A program made the translations under genes and the position numbers. From the NCBI GenBank assembly GCA_934644775.1, contig CAKUDB010000002.1, positions 1 through 64,000 on the forward strand: DNA of 64,000 nucleotides. Direction: 5' to 3'. The notes below the pieces were generated by a model. The model was not told the DNA's origin. It made no database searches and saw only the letters and a list, made by a program, of their open reading frames with translations. Shown piece by piece: positions 26,170-36,523 of the stretch; the first letter of the stretch is position 1, and every line of letters begins with the position of its first letter. This DNA comes from an uncultured bacterium. GTDB lineage: Bacteria > Vulcanimicrobiota > Xenobia > Xenobiales > Xenobiaceae.

Positions 26170-27923
26170 TGACTTATAGCGGAAAGAATAAAAAAAAGAA
26201 TAATCTTTGCCAATTTCCTCTCCGCCAAGCCGGGGGCCAAAGAGAGAGAGTTACCGACAGCTCTGTAATAAATTTAGCCGAAAGTGTAAAGAATGAGGGC
26301 CAAAAATTTATCTCTCGCGAGTTGGGTGTAGCCAATAATCTGTATTTTGGTAAGAGGCCTTTTTTGGCCCTTTGTTTAGTGGTTGCCGGAATATTGATGA
26401 TGATTATTTACAGTTGGTTCGGCTCTCATGGAGAAGAACAATATTGGCTTTCCGGCAGCCAAAAATATTTAACTGTAGCTATCCCTTGCGATGTCTCTAG
26501 TCTCGATCCGGCCATAGCTGCCAATTCTCTAGCCGGTCAGGTTTTATCCCCAGTTTTCGATAATTTGGTAAGATTTGAAGATGGGGTTATTGCTCCCCAT
26601 TTGGCTCAAAGTTGGACTTCTTCTGCTAATGGTAAGGTTTGGACTTTCTCCTTACGCTCTGGGGTCTATTTCCATAATGGAGTCGAACTTTCCGCTCCCA
26701 CAGTAGTAAGTTGGATGGAGCGTTTAATAGAGGGCCAAGATGGCAATTACGCCTTTTTTAGAGCTAATTTCGGCGGAGATCGTCCTATACTAGCTAAAGT
26801 CAAAAGCTTAAATAAAGATACGGTACAATTTGTCTTAAATTATCCTTGCGCAGATTTTTTGGAGCTAATGGCAGCTCCAGCTATGGCCGTTACCCTATAC
26901 GCTAGAGGAGCTGAGGGTGAAGACAAGATCTTTGGCAGCGGCCCTTTTACTGTGGCTGAATGGCGAAAGGGTCAACGTTTGGCTTTGCGCTCAGTTGACC
27001 AATGTTGGCGGGGTAAGTCTGCTTTAGAAGAGATCGTCTTTATAGTAATTGCCAATTCCCAGAGTAGAGTACGCGAACTTGAGCGCGGCAATGTAGATAT
27101 AATTTTAACTTTACCTGCCGATAGGATCGCTCAAGTTAAGAAAAACCAAGATTTACGACTCCTTAAGCCCAAAACTTTAACTAAGTTATCCCTTATCCCT
27201 AATTGTACCCACCGCCCTTTTAATGATCTTCGTGGGCGTCTGGCCTTAAATTTTGCTATACCGAGAAAAAAGGTTCTCCAACTTTTCTTCGGCGGGCGCG
27301 GTCAAGTTTGTCATGCACTTTTTTCTCCTTTAAGTTGGGCCCAAGTGCCTTCCGCTTTACAAACTGAATATAGTGCCGTTAAAGCTAAACGCATATTTGA
27401 GCGCCTCTACGGCAACAGCAGCGAGTTGGGCCAGCTTACCTTGCTCTATTGTCGAACCCCTTATGCTGCGGCCGATTTAGCCCCTACGGCCGATTTTTTA
27501 GCTGCTTGTCTCAATAGTGCCGGTTTCAATATCGAAGTATACGCTGCCGCTCCCCAAGAATATCGGCGCAATTTGGTCGGCAATTTGTATGATTTATGTT
27601 TACTAGCTGAAGAGGTTCCCGCCTTGGATCCCAGTTTAGAAGCTAATCTAATGTTGGCTGATCCTAGCAGAGTCCACGATGAATATAATGTCGCCAATTA
27701 TTCTAGTGGGCGTATTTTGCGCCTTTTAGAAGCTGCTCGCTCTACTGAAAATAGGGCGGAGCGGCTCGAGTGTTACAAAGCTGTCCAAGCCAAATTGGAT
27801 AATGACGGTTTAGAATTTAATATCGCTTGGACAGATTTAGTCCACGCTTGCCGAAAGAATGTAGATAATCTCGATTCTGACCGTTGGGGTATTCTTCACT
27901 TCGAGAAGGCTGTCATTAGGTAA
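26169..27923 (+). CDS. Membrane-anchored family 5 solute-binding protein
   Basis: 584 residues. A cytosolic N-terminal stretch of about 55 is followed by one transmembrane segment (PFLALCLVVAGILMMIIY) and a peptide/nickel-type SBP_bac_5 domain from about 95 on (AIPCDVSSLDPAIAANSLAG, VWTFSLRSGVYFHNG). Such proteins normally feed ABC importers, but no permease or ATPase gene lies nearby. The uncleaved anchor instead of a lipobox is unusual. One-base overlap with nfo. Confidence 0.82.
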   Translation: MTYSGKNKKKNNLCQFPLRQAGGQRERVTDSSVINLAESVKNEGQKFISRELGVANNLYFGKRPFLALCLVVAGILMMIIYSWFGSHGEEQYWLSGSQKYLTVAIPCDVSSLDPAIAANSLAGQVLSPVFDNLVRFEDGVIAPHLAQSWTSSANGKVWTFSLRSGVYFHNGVELSAPTVVSWMERLIEGQDGNYAFFRANFGGDRPILAKVKSLNKDTVQFVLNYPCADFLELMAAPAMAVTLYARGAEGEDKIFGSGPFTVAEWRKGQRLALRSVDQCWRGKSALEEIVFIVIANSQSRVRELERGNVDIILTLPADRIAQVKKNQDLRLLKPKTLTKLSLIPNCTHRPFNDLRGRLALNFAIPRKKVLQLFFGGRGQVCHALFSPLSWAQVPSALQTEYSAVKAKRIFERLYGNSSELGQLTLLYCRTPYAAADLAPTADFLAACLNSAGFNIEVYAAAPQEYRRNLVGNLYDLCLLAEEVPALDPSLEANLMLADPSRVHDEYNVANYSSGRILRLLEAARSTENRAERLECYKAVQAKLDNDGLEFNIAWTDLVHACRKNVDNLDSDRWGILHFEKAVIR

Positions 27924-27929
27924 AAAACG

Positions 27930-29438
27930 ATGTATAAGTATTGCTTAGCGGATTTTCTATCCCAGAGCCCAGCTTCTCATTTTAGTCATAGCTTAAGCCA
28001 GTTCGGTAGCTATTTATTCCAAGCTCTAAAAGAACAGTTAGAGGGGGCTTGGGCTCTCTATTGGAAATTTTTAACTAACTGTACCGATAAGAATATTTTT
28101 TGGGTAGGCGGAGCTCTGCGCAATTTAGCTTTAGGTAAACCGATAAAAGATTGGGATTTACTAATCGATTGTGACAATCCTGAGGAAGTTGCTCTACTTT
28201 CTCGCCAATTTTGTGATTTTACTTCAGCATCTTGGGTTATTTTGGATAAAGGGCGCGGCTTCTACAGAGCTATTTGGCCTCAAACTAATAGTGTAATCGA
28301 TTTTTGTACTAGACAAGGAAAAAACATCTATGAAGATTTGCAAGAGCGCGATTTTACGGTAAATGCCTTGGCCTATAGCTTAAAAGAGGGCCTCTTATAC
28401 GATCTCGGTTCAGGATTGGGCCACTTAGAAGAAGGTAAATTGGCCCCCGTTTCTTCGCACAGTTTAGGGAGCGATTCTCTGCGGGCTTTGCGAGCTGTTC
28501 GCCTTAGTTTAGCCTATTCTTTAACTATTGATAGTCAATTAGCTGGAGAAATTGCCTCTTTTTTGCTTAGTGGTCTGCCCCATATCGCTGGGGAGCGCTT
28601 GGCTGCCGAATTGGCTGCCCTATTAAATTTGCCTTTAGCTACTCATAAGTTGTCCTTAAAGAAATGGGCTTTCGATATTTTTTTAGGGCAAAATTGGGAT
28701 AAACAGCGAGCTTTTCCCACTATGGAGTTATCTCTTTGGGAATTGCTTATCGGTTTAGAGGCCGAGCAAAAAGAGGGCTGGCCCATTTTTAAGCACAGTG
28801 GACGCCTTTTACAAAGAGTCCTTAACCAAAGTCCCAAGGGGGGGCGCAGTTATTTAGCTCTCTTAAAATTGGCTTTTTTAGCTGACTGGACTAGACTAAG
28901 CCCTAAAAGTAATCGTTTTAAATTATCCACAGCTGAGTTGCGAGTTATAGAAGAATCGGGCTTGGCGGCGACACAATTGGCCCAATTGTTAGTCCAGCCG
29001 CCTGATAAGCGCCAATTCTACTATTTTTTTAGCAAGGTAAGCTATTTTTTTATTATTGCGGCTGTAAATGGAGTTTGGCTTTCACTTGGACTTAAGAAGA
29101 GTAGGGCCCTAGGCACAACTGAGGCCAATGGGGGCGGGGCAGGCAAGAGAGCACAAGTGGAGAATAGCCAAGAGGGGATGTCTCCGGCTGACAAATATGC
29201 TACTTGGGCCCTTTACTTGGATTGTCTGTTGCTTGATTATTTAAAGGGTGGGACGCTTTCTAAGCCTCTTGTTCCAGTAGACGGCCGTTGGCTACAAAAA
29301 AAAATGGGAATAGAACCCGGTCCGGTACTGGGAAAGATGTTGCGCGAATTAACTGCCGAGTGTAGTAGGCGCAGTATGTCCGAAGAGGAGGCTCTTTTCT
29401 GGGTGAAAGATCGGCTTGCACAAGATATGGCGTTCTAA
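27930..29438 (+). CDS. CCA-adding enzyme/poly(A) polymerase family nucleotidyltransferase
   Basis: 502 residues. The class II head is clear: FWVGGALRNLALGKPIKDWDLLID has the GGxxR and DxD motifs, and QERDFTVNALAYSL is the ERDFTxNA motif. An RNA-binding helical domain follows (LGSDSLRALRAVRLS). The C-terminal half is poorly conserved and I see no clear HD motif. It adds or repairs tRNA CCA ends, or adds poly(A). The two tRNAs in this window encode their own CCA, so repair or tailing is plausible here. Confidence 0.85.
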   Translation: MYKYCLADFLSQSPASHFSHSLSQFGSYLFQALKEQLEGAWALYWKFLTNCTDKNIFWVGGALRNLALGKPIKDWDLLIDCDNPEEVALLSRQFCDFTSASWVILDKGRGFYRAIWPQTNSVIDFCTRQGKNIYEDLQERDFTVNALAYSLKEGLLYDLGSGLGHLEEGKLAPVSSHSLGSDSLRALRAVRLSLAYSLTIDSQLAGEIASFLLSGLPHIAGERLAAELAALLNLPLATHKLSLKKWAFDIFLGQNWDKQRAFPTMELSLWELLIGLEAEQKEGWPIFKHSGRLLQRVLNQSPKGGRSYLALLKLAFLADWTRLSPKSNRFKLSTAELRVIEESGLAATQLAQLLVQPPDKRQFYYFFSKVSYFFIIAAVNGVWLSLGLKKSRALGTTEANGGGAGKRAQVENSQEGMSPADKYATWALYLDCLLLDYLKGGTLSKPLVPVDGRWLQKKMGIEPGPVLGKMLRELTAECSRRSMSEEEALFWVKDRLAQDMAF

Positions 29439-29474
29439 CCGACGCTTTGAGTATATTATGAGGTTGCTGACCTA

Positions 29475-32400
29475 ATGGGTACCATCTATATTGGGCGCTA
29501 TAAAGTTATCGAAGAATTGGGCAGAGGCGGTATGGGCGTAGTCTACCGCGGAGAAGATCCCGTTCTAGAACGTCAAGTAGCTATAAAGGTTCTTCCCCCC
29601 AAAAAGATGACTCCCAAGTCTATCGAGCGCTTTTTGCGTGAAGCTAAAACGGCAGCCCGCTTAGATAGTCCTTATATTGTCAAAATCCACGATATTGGTC
29701 AGGTTGACGATATCCATTTTATCGTTATGGAATATGTCGAAGGCAGTTCCCTAAGCGATATGATCGAATATGAGGAAGTCCCCACCGCTGAGCAATTGCG
29801 TCGGCGCTTAAAAATTTTTCGTCAAGTTTTGGAAGCAGTGCGCTACGCCCATGAAAATGGGGTTATCCATCGCGATTTGAAGCCAGATAATATTATGGTC
29901 AGCAAGAGCGGACAAGTTAAAGTGATGGATTTTGGTTTGGCCTTCTTTGCTGGTCAGCATTCTTTGACTGAAGTTGGGCAAGTTATGGGAACGGCAGCTT
30001 ATGTCTCTCCCGAGCAAGCTGTGGGCAAACTTACCGACGAGCGCACCGACATTTATTCTTTAGGCGTTATCCTTTTTGAGCTTATTACCGGTCGGTGGCC
30101 TTTTAGTGCCAGCAACCCCTTAGAAATGTTCCGCAAAGTGGCCGAAGAGCCAGCCCCTTCGCCGCGCCTTTACAATAAAAATATCTCTCCCGGTTTAGAG
30201 ACTTTGGTCTTACGTTCTTTGCGCAAAAAAGCCGAAGACCGCTTCGCCAGCGTGGCCGACATGATCGAAAGTTTCGAAGCTTGTCTCAAACAGGAAGCCA
30301 CGCTTTCTGGCACCTCTGCTGCTACGGGGTTACCTTCTGTAGGAAAATTGGGTGGCAGCAAGACCCCTTCTCGTTTGCCAGCACCTTCTTCGGCCCGTTT
30401 TAATCTCTCTAAAGCTAGCAGCGCTGAGCCTGCGGCCAATGCCTCTGCTCCCTCTGAAACTAGTCGCAAACGCTTGCCCGATCCTTCAAGTATAAGGCGT
30501 CTTCCTATAGGGCAGAGTCACTTGGCCGACACTGTACCAGCTGCTCCAGCTTCGGCCGCTGTGCCTCCAGCTGCTCCTATTTCTGCTCAGCCTGTTCCTG
30601 ATGTCCCTGCCTCTTCAGAGAGGCGTCCATCTTTTTCCACGGCCACTTCTTCGCGGGTCTTGCGCTCCGGACAGTCCAGGCCTGCTGTAGTTATCAATTC
30701 TGCTGCCGCCTATGAAGCCGACGTGGCTCGTCAGCATAAACAAGCCCAAAAGAGGCCTGCCGGAGTCGTCACTATAGGAGGAGAAGCGGCCTTTCGCACT
30801 TCGGTTGCTTCCTACGAATCCCAGGAACAGGCTAAGGCTGTCGCCACTCCAGCCCCAGCCAAGCCCGTTATGCCGCCTCCTGGGCCGACTTTACGCAAAG
30901 TTATTAGCGAAACTAGTGTAGCCGCGCCGCTGCCCGACACTTCTGCCAAAGCTGCTGCGCCTGAGCCGGTTAAGGTTCCCATTCCCGAAATAAAACCGGC
31001 TCCTACCGTCCCGTCATCCGTTTCCCCAGCCGAGAAGGCCACTTGGTCTGAGCCCCAGCTGCCTTCTTCAGAGGTCGAAACGGCTGACAACAACTCAAAT
31101 TCTCGACGCTTCCTAGGAGGCAGCGGCGCGGCCGTAGCTTCCAATTCCTGGATGGCCAACGTTGAAGAAAAGAAACCGACCTCAGCTGAGCTTATTCCTT
31201 CCCAGGCTATATCTAAGGCTGCCGAAGAAGCTACCGAGCGCGACAGCGAAACGGTAATCCAATCGGGGTTGACCGCTTTAAAAGAGGCTCGCTTTCAGGA
31301 GGCCGCTTCGGAATTTGGCTCAGTTTTGGCCCGCGAGCCCAACAATGTGTCGGGCCTTCTCGGCTTAGGTCGCGCTCGTTTAGAACTTGGCGATTACGGC
31401 ACGGCCCGCTCGCTTATCGAGCAAGCCATCCAGGCTGCTCCCGATAGTCACGAGCCTTATGTAGCTTTAGCCGATTTCTTCTCCAGAACTGAGCAGCCCG
31501 ATCTCGTGATCTCCGCTTTACATAAAGCTTTAGATCGTTGTGAATACGATCATATTCTGCGTTGTCGACTGGCTTTCTTATACTTTGCTCAGAACCGCCC
31601 CGACGTGGCTTTTGAGCAATATTGCATAGCCCTAGAACAAGTTCCGCAAGATTTTCAAGTCAACTACCAGTTGGCTCTATTCTTAGTTACGCAAAACCGT
31701 TGCCAAGAAGCTTTGGCTTGCTTAGAAAGGGCCAGTGCGGCTCAGCCGCAAAATGGTTGCTTCTATAGTTTTTGGGCCAACGTCTGTTTGCAATTGGGGC
31801 AAACTTCTCAAGCCCAAGCCGTTCTGGAAAAATCTTTGCAAATCGGAGTCCATATAAATGCGGGAGTCCATACCGATTGGGCGGCGCTCTATATGGCTCA
31901 AAATAAAGAAAATCAAGCTGTCGGCGAATTGGGGGCCGCTTTAGAAGACGAGCCGGGCCATATAGAAGCTTCTATTAAGCTATCTACTCTGTTTTGCCAT
32001 CATAACCAACTAAATGAAGCGGCAAAAACTTTAGAGAAAGCTTTGCAATTCCATCCCAACAATCTAAGTTTGCACCGTCGTTTGGGCGAAGTTTTCATTT
32101 TGGGCAATTCTTTGGAAAAAGCTATGGATCACTTCGAGCAGATCGTCAAGCTTGAGCCCGCTTGTGCCGAAAATTACAATCGTTTAGGTCGCATCTATCT
32201 CAAGAAACATTACGATCTCGATTCGGTAGCTCAATACCAAAAAGCTGTCGAAGCCCATCCAGTCAATCCGACTTATCGCGAAGACTTAGCTATGGCCTAC
32301 TACTGTACCGGTCAGTATCAGCCTGCTATCAACGAATTGGTAAAAGCTTGCCGCTTAGATTATACCAATCCCGACTACCCTAAGTCTTTGGGTATAATGC

Positions 32401-33353
32401 TTTTAGAGCTTGGTGCCTATGAAGATGCTGTGCGTCAGTTGCAAAGTAGTTTGGCTTTGCGCCCTAACGACGCTCAGGCTAGAGGTATGCTTGGCAGAGC
32501 TTTGGCTGGCCAAGGGCTCAGCAATTTGGCTATTATTGAATTTAAGAATGCTATCGATAGCGATTCTGATATGTATCTATTCAATTTGCCATTGGCCAGG
32601 GCTTATTATACTCAGGGGCGTCACGACGAGGCTGTACTTTGTTTCCGTCGTTTCCTTAGTGTCGTTCCTGACAGTAGCGGGTTTGCTGTCGTTTACAATG
32701 CCTATGTGGGTGCCGGTCGCAGCCTTTTGGCTCAAGGTGATACGGCGGCCGCCTTGGAAATGTTGTCTTCTATTTTGGTGCGCGATCCTTATAATGCCGA
32801 GGTTTGTATAGGTTTAGCTAAAGTATGGTTAAGTAAAAAGAATTATGCCAAAGCTTCAGCCTGTGCCGAAGATGGGCTCAAGTCTGCTCCCCACTACGCT
32901 CCTTTGTTATTGGTTAAAGCCGATATTTTGGGAGCCCAAGAGCGCTGGAGTAGTGGCGTATCAGTTTTACTGGAAGCTAGCCAGGAAGCTCCGCACAACC
33001 ATCATATTATTGAGCAACTGGGACGAGCTTATCGCAAGTGTGGTCGTTTGCAAGATGCTGTCGACGTCTTTAGTAAAGCTATGGAAGATTTTCCCGAATT
33101 GGCTGGCCATTTTGGTTGGCTCAAGGGGCGCGTACTCTATCGTCAAGGTCAATACGAAGCTGCTTCTTGGGCTTATCGTCAGGCTGCGGAAGTCGATCCC
33201 GAAGATTGGCGCATCTATATAGATTTAGGTAAAGCTTACAGCAGTTTGCAACAACTTGACGAAGCGGCCAATGCTTACAGAAGTGCTGAGCGTTTGGCTC
33301 CTGCCGAAGAGAAAAAACAGATCAGATCCCTTTTAAGTAGGCTGCGTCGTTAG
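29475..33353 (+). CDS. Ser/Thr protein kinase with long TPR array
   Basis: 1292 residues in three parts. A full Hanks kinase domain covers 8 to about 275 (LGRGGMGVVY at 15-24, K38, HRDLKPDN with D134, DFG 152-154, SPE 178-180). A low-complexity Ala/Pro/Ser linker runs to about 590. Some 18-20 TPR-like repeats fill the rest, many with the W-LG-Y-A-F-A-P pattern (for example ALGLDRGRARLELGDYG-type helices). It has no transmembrane segment, so it is cytosolic. The TPR part probably scaffolds substrates. A SPOR protein gene follows. Confidence 0.9.
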   Translation: MGTIYIGRYKVIEELGRGGMGVVYRGEDPVLERQVAIKVLPPKKMTPKSIERFLREAKTAARLDSPYIVKIHDIGQVDDIHFIVMEYVEGSSLSDMIEYEEVPTAEQLRRRLKIFRQVLEAVRYAHENGVIHRDLKPDNIMVSKSGQVKVMDFGLAFFAGQHSLTEVGQVMGTAAYVSPEQAVGKLTDERTDIYSLGVILFELITGRWPFSASNPLEMFRKVAEEPAPSPRLYNKNISPGLETLVLRSLRKKAEDRFASVADMIESFEACLKQEATLSGTSAATGLPSVGKLGGSKTPSRLPAPSSARFNLSKASSAEPAANASAPSETSRKRLPDPSSIRRLPIGQSHLADTVPAAPASAAVPPAAPISAQPVPDVPASSERRPSFSTATSSRVLRSGQSRPAVVINSAAAYEADVARQHKQAQKRPAGVVTIGGEAAFRTSVASYESQEQAKAVATPAPAKPVMPPPGPTLRKVISETSVAAPLPDTSAKAAAPEPVKVPIPEIKPAPTVPSSVSPAEKATWSEPQLPSSEVETADNNSNSRRFLGGSGAAVASNSWMANVEEKKPTSAELIPSQAISKAAEEATERDSETVIQSGLTALKEARFQEAASEFGSVLAREPNNVSGLLGLGRARLELGDYGTARSLIEQAIQAAPDSHEPYVALADFFSRTEQPDLVISALHKALDRCEYDHILRCRLAFLYFAQNRPDVAFEQYCIALEQVPQDFQVNYQLALFLVTQNRCQEALACLERASAAQPQNGCFYSFWANVCLQLGQTSQAQAVLEKSLQIGVHINAGVHTDWAALYMAQNKENQAVGELGAALEDEPGHIEASIKLSTLFCHHNQLNEAAKTLEKALQFHPNNLSLHRRLGEVFILGNSLEKAMDHFEQIVKLEPACAENYNRLGRIYLKKHYDLDSVAQYQKAVEAHPVNPTYREDLAMAYYCTGQYQPAINELVKACRLDYTNPDYPKSLGIMLLELGAYEDAVRQLQSSLALRPNDAQARGMLGRALAGQGLSNLAIIEFKNAIDSDSDMYLFNLPLARAYYTQGRHDEAVLCFRRFLSVVPDSSGFAVVYNAYVGAGRSLLAQGDTAAALEMLSSILVRDPYNAEVCIGLAKVWLSKKNYAKASACAEDGLKSAPHYAPLLLVKADILGAQERWSSGVSVLLEASQEAPHNHHIIEQLGRAYRKCGRLQDAVDVFSKAMEDFPELAGHFGWLKGRVLYRQGQYEAASWAYRQAAEVDPEDWRIYIDLGKAYSSLQQLDEAANAYRSAERLAPAEEKKQIRSLLSRLRR

Positions 33354-33483
33354 AAAAACTGGGGAAGGATTAGCAAACCGATTTGCAAAAAGGGATCTGC
33401 CATTCGATATTTTTGTAGTTTAGATGACCGGTTTATAGCTAGCTATTTTTAGAGCTTGTAATAAACTGATCGGAGGTTTCACC

Positions 33484-34461
33484 TTGGATACAAACTTGTT
33501 CAGAAGTGTTCGCTTCAATGTTGCGGCGCTGGTTACTTTGGTATTTGCACTGTTGTGCGGATTCGCTTCTTTTCATAAAACAGCTTGGGCCGCTGAGCCG
33601 GAGACTAAAAATAGTGGTTACGCCGTTCTGATTGTCGGTGACGAGTCGAAGTCCGACATGGTACGTTCTGAGAAAGAGTTAATTTCGGAAATAACTAAGC
33701 TTTTGGCGGAAAAAGATGAAAAAGGAGCTTACAAATATAGTCGGGCCCGTTCCGGTATGCAGGTTTTTTCTTACCATATTAACCACGACCGCGAGAAGCA
33801 ATTCTGTGAGAAAAAGCTCAATATTTTAGGTGAAGATCTGCTTTTCTTAGGTATAATCGCCCTTAACGATCGTTTACCCAGCAAAGTTATCTATCGTATA
33901 GATCGTATCGTTAGCGAAAGACGAGCTGCTGCTGATGTCTTCAATTATGCCGAAAATCTTTTGGCTAGCGGAGCTCTTCCTGGCCCCTCTGTCAGCAAGG
34001 CTCCAGTAGTTAGCAAAACGGAAACGACTTCTACCAGTCAGGCTAGCACTAGCAAAACAACTACGGTAAAGCCTTCTGTCAAAGCTCCAGCTACTACTGC
34101 TCCGGCTGCTCCAGCGGCTTCGACTGGGCGTTCTACTAGTAGTGCTTCTGTCAAAGCTCCGGCTCTCTCTTCTAGCCAAGCTCCTACTTCGAGTAAAAAA
34201 TATGCTCCCGTTCCCGAGGGTAAGTATCTCAGTTGTCAGGTAGGTGCTTTCTCCAACGAAGTCAACGCTAAAGAATTGGTAGATTCTCTTAAGTCTAAGG
34301 GCTATGAGGCCGTCTATCGCAAGTTTGAGCGCTCTGGAGGCAGCTTCTTCTACAGAGTATATTCCGGCTCGTTTTCTACTAGAGCCGACGCCGAAGCTGC
34401 CTTACAACGTCTGAAAGATCATGGCTTCGATAAGGCTATTTTGGTAACTTTAGATAAGTAA
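33484..34461 (+). CDS. Exported SPOR-domain protein
   Basis: 325 residues from a TTG start supported by GGAGG seven bases upstream. A signal peptide ends at TAWAAEPE (about residue 38). Residues 40-155 form an unknown domain, followed by a Ser/Thr/Ala/Pro-rich linker (about 165-240). The C-terminus is a SPOR domain (YLSCQVGAFSNEVNAKEL to KAILVTLDK), which binds glycan-denuded septal peptidoglycan. It is likely in the periplasm at division sites. Confidence 0.88.
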   Translation: MDTNLFRSVRFNVAALVTLVFALLCGFASFHKTAWAAEPETKNSGYAVLIVGDESKSDMVRSEKELISEITKLLAEKDEKGAYKYSRARSGMQVFSYHINHDREKQFCEKKLNILGEDLLFLGIIALNDRLPSKVIYRIDRIVSERRAAADVFNYAENLLASGALPGPSVSKAPVVSKTETTSTSQASTSKTTTVKPSVKAPATTAPAAPAASTGRSTSSASVKAPALSSSQAPTSSKKYAPVPEGKYLSCQVGAFSNEVNAKELVDSLKSKGYEAVYRKFERSGGSFFYRVYSGSFSTRADAEAALQRLKDHGFDKAILVTLDK

Positions 34462-34477
34462 ACGAGCTTAAGAGTCG

Positions 34478-36523
34478 GTGGATTCTTTGGGTCATAAATA
34501 TGCCCGCGTCGTAGTTGAGTCTGCGGCGCGGGCTTTAAATCGTCTTTTTACCTACACCATACCTCCAGAATATCAAAAAAGTTTGGCTGCCGGTTGGGTA
34601 GTAGAGGTTCCTTTAGCTTCACGCCAGCTTAACGGAGTGGTGGTCGAGGTTTTTAACGAGCTTTCCGAAGAGGAGCGAGAATACTCTTTACGCTCTATTT
34701 CCCAAGTGTTAGAAGCTGCTCCCTTTTGGGGTGGAGAGCTTATGCAGTTGGTTAATATTATGCGTCGCTTCTATGCCGCTTCTTGGTACGAAAGCTTTCA
34801 GACGGTAGTGCCCGCTCCAGTAATGAAACGGATGCGAGCTATGTGGGCTAAAAAGCGGGTGCTCTCCAAAGTTAAAGCTGGGGCCAAGGTTGAGTCTACA
34901 GCCGCTTATCCGCTGCTTCCTCTTACTTCAGCGCAAGAAGTGGCCGTAAATATGATTTGCCAATCGGCTCAAGATGGCAAACCGATCTTGCTTTACGGAG
35001 TGACTGGAAGTGGCAAAACCGAAGTCTATTTGCAAGCTTTGCACCGCATTTTAGAGCAAGGTAGGCAAGGAATCGTTTTAGTTCCCGAGCTCTCTTTAAC
35101 TCCCCAAGCGGTCGAGCGCTATAAAGGGCGTTTAGGCGATAGAGTTGGCGTTTTACACTCCGCTTTAACTGAAGCTTCCCGGCGCGACTACTGGTGGGCG
35201 ATGCGGCGTGGCGAACTTAGCGTAGCTTTGGGAACTAGATCGGCCATTTTTGCCCCTTTTGATAATATCGGCTTTATTTGTGTCGACGAAGAACACGAAT
35301 CGTCTTATAAGCAAGAAAACCAGCCGCGCTACCATGCTCGCCAAGTAGCCTTTATGCGAGCCCAAAAACATAAGGCGGCCTTAGTTCTGGGTAGCGCCAC
35401 ACCATCAGTTGAGAGCTTTTATTTGGCGCAAAAGGGGGTTTATCGTTTAGCTAAGCTAGAGTCGCGCCCTGGAGGTCGGGCTTTACCTCCAGTACATTTA
35501 GTCGATATGCGCCAAGAAAAGAATAGTAGCTTAATCTCTCGAGCTTTGTACGAAGCATTAAAACTTCGCTTAGCTAGAGGGGAGCAAGCGGTCTTGTTGC
35601 TTAATCGGCGCGGTTTTGCTGGCAGTTTACAATGTAGCCGGTGTGGCTATGTTCCTACGTGTCCCCATTGCAGTATAAGCCTAACTTGGCATCGCAGCTC
35701 TAAAACTATGCTTTGCCATTATTGTGATTATCGCCAACCAGTTAGTAATTGTTGTCCTAATTGTAAAGCGCTCAGTTTCAAAGTGGGCACTCCAGGTTCG
35801 GAGCGTTTGGCTGCTGAAATTGCCGAGCTCTTCCCCGGAGTAGGAATTTCCCGATTAGATCGGGATACTGTGGGGCGTAAAGGGGCTCACCAAGCCATTT
35901 TGGAAGAGTTTGGCAGCGGCAAAACCCAAATTTTGCTCGGTACTAAGATGATCGCCAAAGGGTTAGATTATCCTAAAATTACTTTAGTGGGCATTTTGCG
36001 AGCCGACGCCGAGTTGAACCAACCCGATTTTAGAGCTGGCGAGCGTACTTTTCAGTTACTTTCCCAAGCTGCCGGGCGAGCTGGGCGCGGCCAGTTGGGG
36101 GGGCAAGTTATTATCCAAGCTTGGAATACAGAGCATTCTATTATCGAAGCTGTAGTAAAACACGACTATCAAGCTATGTACGATAGCGAGATAGCGGTGC
36201 GCCGTCAGTTGCTTTATCCGCCGTTTAGGCGTCTATTGCGCTTTATCTTTTCCGGCCCCGATCCGCAAAAGGTTCAGCTTAGCGCTATAGAAGGGGCCGA
36301 AACTATGCGAGCTTCGTTTGCCGAAGGAGAAGTTGTTGGGCCGGCTCCCTGTCCGGTAGAGCGTATTCAGGGCCAATATCGCTGGCATTTGTTAGTTAAG
36401 GGGGCTCCCGACTACGGCTTAGGCCAATTTGTACCCCACTGTGCTCAAATTGCCCAACAATTAAGCAAGAAGCACCCTCAAGTGCGTATCTCTATCGATC
36501 CTGAGCCCCAGTCGCTAGTTTAG
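34478..36523 (+). CDS. priA: PriA primosomal helicase
   Basis: 681 residues, starting at GTG 34478. An N-terminal DNA-binding domain (YARVVVESAARALNRLFTY) precedes helicase motifs YGVTGSGKTEVYLQ, DEEHESSYKQENQPRYHAR, LGSATPS and QAAGRAGRG. The zinc-binding insertion has eight cysteines (CSRCGYVPTCPHC, CHYCDY, CCPNC). It restarts replication at forks. The stop overlaps the convergent gmhB stop by four bases. Confidence 0.95.
   Translation: MDSLGHKYARVVVESAARALNRLFTYTIPPEYQKSLAAGWVVEVPLASRQLNGVVVEVFNELSEEEREYSLRSISQVLEAAPFWGGELMQLVNIMRRFYAASWYESFQTVVPAPVMKRMRAMWAKKRVLSKVKAGAKVESTAAYPLLPLTSAQEVAVNMICQSAQDGKPILLYGVTGSGKTEVYLQALHRILEQGRQGIVLVPELSLTPQAVERYKGRLGDRVGVLHSALTEASRRDYWWAMRRGELSVALGTRSAIFAPFDNIGFICVDEEHESSYKQENQPRYHARQVAFMRAQKHKAALVLGSATPSVESFYLAQKGVYRLAKLESRPGGRALPPVHLVDMRQEKNSSLISRALYEALKLRLARGEQAVLLLNRRGFAGSLQCSRCGYVPTCPHCSISLTWHRSSKTMLCHYCDYRQPVSNCCPNCKALSFKVGTPGSERLAAEIAELFPGVGISRLDRDTVGRKGAHQAILEEFGSGKTQILLGTKMIAKGLDYPKITLVGILRADAELNQPDFRAGERTFQLLSQAAGRAGRGQLGGQVIIQAWNTEHSIIEAVVKHDYQAMYDSEIAVRRQLLYPPFRRLLRFIFSGPDPQKVQLSAIEGAETMRASFAEGEVVGPAPCPVERIQGQYRWHLLVKGAPDYGLGQFVPHCAQIAQQLSKKHPQVRISIDPEPQSLV

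Noticed and set aside
32162..33222. Several plus-strand frames inside the kinase-TPR gene
   Set aside because: They are out-of-frame readings of the repetitive TPR coding sequence.
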